Shown here: positions 63,903 through 64,000 of the stretch, piece after piece
Position numbering within the stretch: the stretch's first letter is position 1
Layout: each line of letters begins with the position of its first letter
DNA from: Streptomyces sp. NBC_01454
Lineage (GTDB): Bacteria > Actinomycetota > Actinomycetes > Streptomycetales > Streptomycetaceae
DNA length: 64,000 nucleotides
Assembly: GCF_036227565.1 (NCBI RefSeq)
Contig: NZ_CP109460.1
Span: 1,984,001-2,048,000, forward strand
Reading direction: 5' to 3'
The notes under the pieces: model-generated
What the model saw: the letters and a program-made list of their open reading frames with translations, nothing else
Database searches by the model: none
Told to the model about the DNA's origin: nothing
Translations under genes and position numbers: made by a program

Positions 63903-64000
63903 ATGGACGCGTTCACCGCAGGCATTTTGCAGCGCATACAGAACACGGAAGCTGATCTGGACCGGGCCCGGGCTGCGGGCGACGACTTCCTCGCCGAGGT
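63903..64000 (+). CDS. unrecognised gene cut by the window edge
   Basis: ATG 63903 opens MDAFTAGILQRIQNTEADLD and continues charged and helical to the edge. It is divergent from cutR. The first 33 residues suggest an alpha-helical cytoplasmic protein of the kind found beside cutRS in Streptomyces, but no function can be given. Confidence 0.65.
   Translation, partial: MDAFTAGILQRIQNTEADLDRARAAGDDFLAE

Overview
The window is a piece of a Streptomyces (or very close relative) chromosome. It is very GC-rich with G/C-dominated third codon positions, uses many GTG starts and ATGA/GTGA overlaps, and carries typical Streptomyces genes: a gamma-butyrolactone (GBL) synthase with ScbR-type receptors, a SepF paralogue, SpoIIE-type phosphatases, CutRS, and DUF3159/3710/3093/4193 proteins.

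Layout. (1) 1-11.8 kb: an aromatic acyl-CoA catabolism locus (acyl-CoA dehydrogenase, 2-aminobenzoate-CoA ligase-like enzyme, PaaX regulator, enoyl-CoA hydratase, fused monooxygenase/old-yellow-enzyme reductase). It is split by a GBL signalling cassette at 3.5-8.4 kb: HAD phosphatase, two ScbR-like receptors, an MDR reductase and an AfsA/ScbA synthase, with three ARE-like operators. (2) 12-13.3 kb: an anti-sigma-type ATPase with a huge repeat-rich insertion, then a decayed transposase-like fragment. (3) 13.3-17.3 kb: arginine deiminase pathway genes (arcA, catabolic OTC, amino-acid permease). (4) 17.6-30 kb: mixed accessory genes: a MazG-like/AAA ATPase pair, SepF-like protein, CorA, a lone O-methyltransferase, a Beta-type protein, a MarR-controlled DrrAB-type exporter, and a lipoprotein. 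(5) 30-36 kb: DinB protein, two SpoIIE-family phosphatases (one truncated) with a STAS protein, a cupin/LysR divergon, and a broken esterase. (6) 36.25-38.08 kb: an IS3-type element interrupted by an IS30-type element. (7) 38-61 kb: a conserved actinobacterial block resembling in order Rv2689c-Rv2699c of Mycobacterium tuberculosis (RNA methyltransferase, KimA-like permease, two TrkA proteins, DUF3159, OB-fold, DUF3710, dut, DUF3093, DUF4193). Here it is expanded by a further RCK protein and by kdpDE, an aac(2')-I-like gene, an orphan ABC ATPase and a kdpFABC operon. (8) 61.6-63.6 kb: cutRS; a further gene starts at the right edge.

How the genes fit together. The left part probably joins uptake of anthranilate-like acids into CoA-thioester chemistry with a diffusible-signal circuit; two copies of a shared motif mark the two catabolic promoter regions. 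The right half is rich in potassium functions: KimA-like importer, Kdp ATPase with its sensor pair, and three RCK/TrkA regulators. Several low-complexity 5-24 bp tandem repeats, one nested insertion sequence and three decayed genes show that 12-36 kb is the more fluid part. Functional statements are homology-based readings of the translated sequence; no database search was run.
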